From an uncultured Clostridia bacterium (GTDB taxonomy: Bacteria > Bacillota > Clostridia > Christensenellales > UBA1242): DNA of 37,500 nucleotides. The notes beneath the pieces are model-generated. The model had not been told where the DNA came from, did no database searches, and worked only from the letters and a program-made list of their open reading frames with translations. The first letter of the stretch is position 1. Every line of letters starts with the position of its first letter. Where the stretch lies: NCBI GenBank assembly GCA_934754335.1, contig CAKVHY010000011.1:1-37500 (forward strand). Direction: 5' to 3'. Below are positions 33,930 to 37,500 of the stretch, piece after piece. Position numbers and translations under genes: made by a program.

Positions 33930-34460
33930 TTAATAATCATCGTCCTCATCATCGTCATCATTTATATTATTGTCTTCGTCATCTTCATCTGCAAGTTCAT
34001 CTAACTCCTCATCGTCCATAAATGCTTCATCTAAGTCCTGAATATCTTCTTCGCTTGGAACAAACTCATCGTCTTCATCTTCTTGCATATCTTCATCTTC
34101 TTCCAAATCCTTTGCAAACGTATTATCCAATTCTTCGTCCATATCATTTTCAATTGGAAGCAAGTCTAACTCATCATCTTCATCTTGTTTTTGAACGAAT
34201 GTACGCCAATCCACATCATCGTCTTTATCAACGCTTGAATGTTCTTCTTGGCAACTAGAACAAATTGTTTCGCCATCACTCAAATAGTTTGTTTTACAGA
34301 TTGGGCAAAGTTCTAGTTCTTCGTCCTCTAGATACTCATCATCAATATCTTCCAAACTACCTGCTTTCATTTCCTTTTTACAAACTTCGCAGTACTTATC
34401 CTTTTTTAAGATATAATTTAATTCGCACCTTGGGCATTTAATATATTGAGGTTTATCCAT
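33930..34460 (-). CDS. Double zinc-ribbon protein with acidic tail
   Basis: 176 aa. Two four-cysteine zinc ribbons lie at the N-terminus: Cys9, Cys12, Cys24, Cys27 (CPRC and CEVC), and Cys52, Cys55, Cys67, Cys70 (CPIC and CSSC). Residues 77-176 are almost wholly Asp/Glu and expected to be disordered, like the tail of the RNA polymerase delta subunit, though no delta domain is present. The ribbons suggest a nucleic-acid or protein-binding role; function unknown. The start ATG follows TAGGAG. It is a single gene with a good promoter. Confidence 0.78.
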   Translation of the reverse strand: MDKPQYIKCPRCELNYILKKDKYCEVCKKEMKAGSLEDIDDEYLEDEELELCPICKTNYLSDGETICSSCQEEHSSVDKDDDVDWRTFVQKQDEDDELDLLPIENDMDEELDNTFAKDLEEDEDMQEDEDDEFVPSEEDIQDLDEAFMDDEELDELADEDDEDNNINDDDDEDDDY

Positions 34461-34494
34461 ATATTTTCTCCTACTCTTGAATTTAACTGCATTA

Positions 34495-34523
34495 ATTATA
34501 ATTAAACTATATGTGTTTGTAAA
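34495..34523 (-). promoter_or_regulatory. Promoter of the zinc-ribbon protein gene
   Basis: TTTACA (34518-34523), 17 bp, TATAAT (34495-34500), read leftwards. Confidence 0.7.
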
Positions 34524-34566
34524 CTATTTATACTCAAGTTTTATTAAAATATTTAAAAATTTTCAC

Positions 34567-34651
34567 AAAAAAACACCATATCTTAGATATATTCTACTTA
34601 AATTGATTTTTCACATCATTTTTTAAATAAATTATCTTAAATAATATGGTG
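34567..34651 (-). terminator. Long-loop terminator of the lipoprotein gene
   Basis: CACCATAT (34574-34581) pairs with ATATGGTG (34644-34651) over a 62-nt gap. Read leftwards, T7 follows the second arm. An imperfect inner pairing (TTAGATA with TATCTTAA) may extend the stem. Confidence 0.5.
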
Positions 34652-34659
34652 ATTTTTTA

Positions 34660-36114
34660 TTAATCAATCCATGGACCTTGTGGACATTCTTCAGCCAAAT
34701 GATCAGTGTGTTTACATTCTTCTGGCTTTGCTGGGCATTCACCTTCAGCAAACTTTCCAACGAATCTTGATTCAAATTCACTCTTTGTTAAATCAATAAC
34801 ATTTAAGTAATAATTCTTATTTGTTTCTTCACTATCTTCTTCAGTTTCACCATCATATTCAGCGAAAACAAATAATCTTCTGCCATCAAAATCAATTAAT
34901 GATGGAGTTGAAACATAGTAAGTTTTATTAGAATCTGTTAAAATTTGTTTTTCTGGATTGACAGCAGAGATATCAACTCTACAAATGTTTTTATCAGATA
35001 CAAAATAGAAATATCCATTTTTAACGCCAAGTCCTGTAATTGAACCAAAACTTCCAATTAATTCTCTATTGCTATCATTACCATCTTTTAATTTATAAAT
35101 TGTGTTTGAAGAATCAATAACAAGTGCATTAAAGCCATTTCTGTTATATTCATTATCTAAGAAATAAACAGAAGAATATTCTCCGCCACTAACCTGGGAT
35201 TCTTTAGTTTCGCCTAAAACACGTTTCCAAATTGTTTTTATTGACGAAACTGCATCGGTTTTTATATAATAAACATTACCAGCAGTTACAGCCTTAACTT
35301 CATAAGTACTATCAGTGTTATTTTCTAAAATATGTTCCTCAGTTGAACCAATTTGAACATAAGCAAAAACATTTTTTGCATTTTGATTTTCATCAGTACT
35401 TCTAACACTTCTAGCATAGTAAATATTTTTTTCTTCACCTGTTAAGCCATCTTTATCAAAAGCAAAATTATCTTGTTTTAAAAGTGCTACACTGCTAACG
35501 TTTTCAGCCATAACAACATATTTTTTATTTTCAGCCTTAACGCTAACCAAATTTGTACCATCTAAGAACACTACAAAAGTGCTTCCATCAACCACATAAA
35601 CTCCCCAATTAAAGGTGGAATTTGCATTTTTAGTTGTTGTTAATCTTTCATTACCAGTACCATCAAGTTTAATTCTGCAAATTTCCATTTTATCGTTTTG
35701 CAATTTCTTTTCAGGATAACTTAATTCCATTAAAGGAGTGGTATAATAAAGATAATCACCAATTATATAAAAGCCACCTGTTGAGAATCCAACAACCTTT
35801 GGAACAACCACCTCAGTTTCTGTTAAAAATCCATTGCTATCTTTTTGGATCTCGCCATCAACCAATGTTGTTCTATAAATTGCGCCTCTAACTTCTTTGC
35901 CATAAACGTTTTCAGTTTTATAATCAGTGTAAGCAGAAGCGTCATCATAACCATTAATATAATATAGATAATCGCCCTTTACAACTGCAATTCCACCATT
36001 GCCAATTGCCACATCGTTTGTTGCAGGCATCTTAAGTGGAGTACTACCACAACCGCATAAAACAAATGCACAAGCGATAAAAATCATAACCAAGAATGAA
36101 TAAATTTTTTTCAC
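34660..36114 (-). CDS. Lipoprotein, DUF5050-like beta-propeller
   Basis: About 484 aa. The signal peptide ends in a lipobox LCGC with the lipid-modified Cys22, so it is anchored to the outer face of the membrane. The body has repeated blades with GDYLYYxN, GDYLYYTT, NIYYAR, NVYYIK and GYFYFVSD, each followed by a KLDG-like turn. This is the DUF5050/propeller pattern. The C-terminus is odd: a 23-residue Cys/His cluster (CPAKPEEC, CKHTDH, EECPQGPW). The start is GTG at 36114 with GGGAGA eight bases upstream; the earlier TTG overlaps it. It is a single gene with a promoter overlapped by a palindrome. Ligand unknown. Confidence 0.82.
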   Translation of the reverse strand: MKKIYSFLVMIFIACAFVLCGCGSTPLKMPATNDVAIGNGGIAVVKGDYLYYINGYDDASAYTDYKTENVYGKEVRGAIYRTTLVDGEIQKDSNGFLTETEVVVPKVVGFSTGGFYIIGDYLYYTTPLMELSYPEKKLQNDKMEICRIKLDGTGNERLTTTKNANSTFNWGVYVVDGSTFVVFLDGTNLVSVKAENKKYVVMAENVSSVALLKQDNFAFDKDGLTGEEKNIYYARSVRSTDENQNAKNVFAYVQIGSTEEHILENNTDSTYEVKAVTAGNVYYIKTDAVSSIKTIWKRVLGETKESQVSGGEYSSVYFLDNEYNRNGFNALVIDSSNTIYKLKDGNDSNRELIGSFGSITGLGVKNGYFYFVSDKNICRVDISAVNPEKQILTDSNKTYYVSTPSLIDFDGRRLFVFAEYDGETEEDSEETNKNYYLNVIDLTKSEFESRFVGKFAEGECPAKPEECKHTDHLAEECPQGPWID

Positions 36115-36150
36115 GAGTCTATCTCCCAAAAGTTTAAATATTTTTACAAG

Positions 36151-36182
36151 TTGATAATATCAAAAAAACGCCCGTAAGTCAA
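36151..36182 (-). promoter_or_regulatory. Promoter of the lipoprotein gene with overlapping palindrome
   Basis: TTGACT (36177-36182), 17 bp, TATTAT (36154-36159), read leftwards. A 13-bp perfect palindrome, TTGATA-A-TATCAA (36151-36163), covers the -10 and could be an operator. Confidence 0.65.
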
Positions 36183-36327
36183 TAACTTTTCGCAGTTTAC
36201 CAAACTTAAATCTACTTAATTATTAACTTGTTTTAAATTTTTAAAATCTTTTTCTAGATTTAAACTGAATTCTTTTGATTTTATAAAAAAGAACCATTTA
36301 GTCAATGCTTTTTGAAACTAGCAAAAT

Positions 36328-36366
36328 AAACACTTTAATCAACTATGTTTAAGGTGCTTTTTTTTT
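36328..36366 (+). terminator. Rightward terminator-like hairpin with no gene before it
   Basis: CACTTTAA/TTAAGGTG (one G-T pair) with a 10-nt loop is followed by C and T9 on the plus strand. No plus-strand gene precedes it, so it may end a small RNA, or the match may be coincidental. Confidence 0.4.
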
Positions 36367-36369
36367 ACC

Positions 36370-36488
36370 TTCTCTTAACTGAAAAAGAAACAAATATTAC
36401 TGAAGTTGTCAAGAATTGTCGCCAATAGCGACATACACTTTAACCTTTGACAACAAAGAATATTTGTTTACCATAATAAAAAAGAGAA
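36370..36488. other. Nested inverted repeat, candidate structured RNA or small insertion
   Basis: Four concentric arm pairs: TTCTCTT (36370-36376) with AAGAGAA (36482-36488); AAACAAATATT (36388-36398) with AATATTTGTTT (36459-36469); GTTGTCAA (36405-36412) with TTGACAAC (36447-36454); and TGTCGC/GCGACA (36417-36433). All pairs are perfect and correctly nested. There is no coding potential. Confidence 0.65.
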
Positions 36489-36501
36489 GAAAAAATAACA
36501 G

Positions 36502-36546
36502 CAAAAAGCGAAAGTGTGTTATGTTTACCAACACTTTCGCTTTTTG
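36502..36546. terminator. Strong 16-bp stem, probable terminator
   Basis: A perfect stem CAAAAAGCGAAAGTGT/ACACTTTCGCTTTTTG with a 13-nt loop. T-runs follow on the minus strand (TTTTTGCTGTTATTTTTT), so it probably ends the leftward gene starting at 37011. Confidence 0.65.
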
Positions 36547-36571
36547 TCTGCTTTAATTTAGTTTATAAGTG

Positions 36572-36625
36572 TGTGCTTGTCTTCGGTGGAACGAAGCGAC
36601 ACCGACTTGTATAAAAACAAGCACA
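36572..36625. other. Two-stem hairpin element
   Basis: The outer stem is TGTGCTTGT (36572-36580) with ACAAGCACA (36617-36625). The inner stem is TCGGTG (36583-36588) with CACCGA (36600-36605), or alternatively CTTCG/CGAAG. It is non-coding and would lie in the 3' end of the 109-aa gene transcript. Confidence 0.5.
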
Positions 36626-36681
36626 TGTCTAAGTGCCATTTTATAAAAAATACTTAAAATTCAATTTGAATGTCTTGCGAA

Positions 36682-37011
36682 TTATTTACTTAAAGTATCT
36701 TCATTGTTTTCAGACTTTTCTAATTTTACAGTAATGGCTTCATTAACTAATGATTGAAAGTTTCTATCATTAGAAACGACAGAGCCTCTCATTGTTGATA
36801 AAGTCAGTTCGCTATTATTGTAACCACCAACTGATTGTTCTCTATCAATAATTATTATCGGAGATTCTGTACCTAAGTTATAATATGTTCCTGCAAATTC
36901 CCAAAATTCATCAAAATTAGTTGCAATATTAACAATTTCGCTCAAAGTCATGGAACTTAATATACTTCCTTTTACAAGTTCTTTGTATTTTTCTTCAGTT
37001 AATTTTTCCAT
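36682..37011 (-). CDS. Small unknown protein
   Basis: 109 aa, not recognised. It is soluble, with no signal peptide or membrane helix. The N-terminal half is predicted helical (EEKYKELVKG, SEIVNIATNFDEFWEFAG). The middle PIIIIDREQSVGGYNNS and TMRGSVVSNDRNF suggest strands, and the C-terminus is charged. The start ATG follows GGGAG at 11 bp. It has its own promoter and strong downstream hairpins. Codon use does not stand out. Confidence 0.65.
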   Translation of the reverse strand: MEKLTEEKYKELVKGSILSSMTLSEIVNIATNFDEFWEFAGTYYNLGTESPIIIIDREQSVGGYNNSELTLSTMRGSVVSNDRNFQSLVNEAITVKLEKSENNEDTLSK

Positions 37012-37042
37012 AGCATATTTTTCTCCCTAATATAACAAGTAT

Positions 37043-37071
37043 ATTTTAGCAAATTATCAAAAATATTGCAA
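37043..37071 (-). promoter_or_regulatory. Promoter of the 109-aa gene
   Basis: TTGCAA (37066-37071), 17 bp ending in TTTGC, TAAAAT (37043-37048), read leftwards. Confidence 0.6.
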
Positions 37072-37176
37072 TATACAATTTAAAAATTATTTAACATTTT
37101 CTATTATTTCACTAGTTTCAAAATTGCTGACCCTTAAGGCTCTTATTTTTTAGTTCTATTTCACAAACTTATCTAT

Positions 37177-37244
37177 CATATTGTCACGTTCAGTTTCCAA
37201 TTTTGCCAAACATATTGTCACGTTCAGTTTTCAATTTTGCCAAA
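37177..37244. repeat. 34-bp tandem duplication at a gene end
   Basis: Bases 37177-37210 and 37211-37244 are identical except for one base. 34 is not a multiple of three, so the duplication shifts the frame of the leftward gene that crosses it. Confidence 0.9.
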
Positions 37245-37500
37245 ATACTTTTTTGATTAATCATTTCCAATGTAACATTTAAACTTGTTTCTATTTCTTC
37301 TGCTTTTCCGCCTTTTAAAAGGGCTTTTTCTGCTTCTTTTTCTTCACGATTTACAATATATTCAAATGCTTTATCGTTTTCAAAATCTTCTCTTGGCATT
37401 TCAGCAACAGTTAATTCGCCATTAAGATAACTCTTTAAATCATAACCAACTTGTGTTTTTTCTTTAGTTAAATTACCCGCAATATCTCTATAAAGAAATT
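37190..37500 (-). CDS. Unknown protein, 5' end outside the window, C-terminus altered
   Basis: At least 102 codons. The frame is open through to the right edge, so the gene begins beyond it; the ATG at 37399 is internal (the preceding codons read LNGELTVAE). It is hydrophilic, highly charged and mostly helical (EKEAEKALLKGGKAEEIE), with no recognised domain. The current ending is KLKTERDNMFGKIGN and a TGA stop. Without the second 34-bp repeat copy, the frame would read KLETERDNMIDKFVK and stop with TAG near 37154-37156. Only the last few residues changed, so the protein may still work. Confidence 0.65.
   Translation of the reverse strand, partial: FLYRDIAGNLTKEKTQVGYDLKSYLNGELTVAEMPREDFENDKAFEYIVNREEKEAEKALLKGGKAEEIETSLNVTLEMINQKSILAKLKTERDNMFGKIGN

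Noticed and set aside
27214..37399. Reassigned TGA codon (code 4 or 25)
   Set aside because: TGG is used for Trp throughout, no intact gene has an in-frame TGA, and murC ends naturally at TGA.

Overview
The window is AT-rich bacterial DNA read with the standard code: Trp is TGG, genes end in TAA or TAG, and murC ends in TGA. SpoVG, a DnaD-type primosome protein with a DnaI/DnaC-type loader, MurC, gram-positive style ribosome binding sites and InlB-type repeat proteins point to a low-GC Bacillota. An uncultured gut clostridial lineage is my guess; nothing here fixes the species.

Region 1 (1-5450): tRNA-Ser(GGA) sits in a rearranged neighbourhood holding a duplicated tRNA 5' end and inverted tRNA scraps. 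Next come a house-cleaning NTPase (yjjX-like), an operon read leftwards of cysS, a serine hydrolase and an RsmC-like methyltransferase, and a divergent pyruvate kinase.

Region 2 (5450-16640): a 1769-aa exported InlB-repeat protein and a membrane-anchored DUF4097-like protein are followed (leftward transcription) by a small operon of a membrane-anchored Mrr-like nuclease, an ArsP_2-type metal exporter and QueH. Then come a 383-residue protein of unknown function and a divergently transcribed rubrerythrin.

Region 3 (16640-24530): a two-gene operon encodes a 300-aa membrane-anchored protein and a 2299-aa exported protein. The large protein is built from nine degenerate tandem units of about 170-270 residues followed by InlB-like repeats. 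I do not recognise the repeat unit. The operon promoter is overlapped by a perfect 21-bp palindrome. This is my best candidate for an undescribed system.

Region 4 (24570-28980): a dnaD-like/dnaC operon, murC and spoVG. Three DnaA boxes lie between the replication operon and murC, and the DnaD-like protein seems to carry four DnaD-type modules.

Region 5 (29000-37500): a 1514-aa InlB-repeat protein with ten very similar C-terminal repeats. Its strong promoter is preceded by 78-bp direct repeats. After it come a double zinc-ribbon protein with an acidic tail, a DUF5050-like lipoprotein, about 550 bp of non-coding DNA with large nested inverted repeats, and two small unknown genes. The last is cut by the window edge and carries a 34-bp tandem duplication that changed its C-terminus.

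The window therefore combines housekeeping genes with an unusually heavy investment in exported repeat proteins (about 5,600 residues in three giants). All three carry InlB-type repeats and none has an LPXTG anchor.
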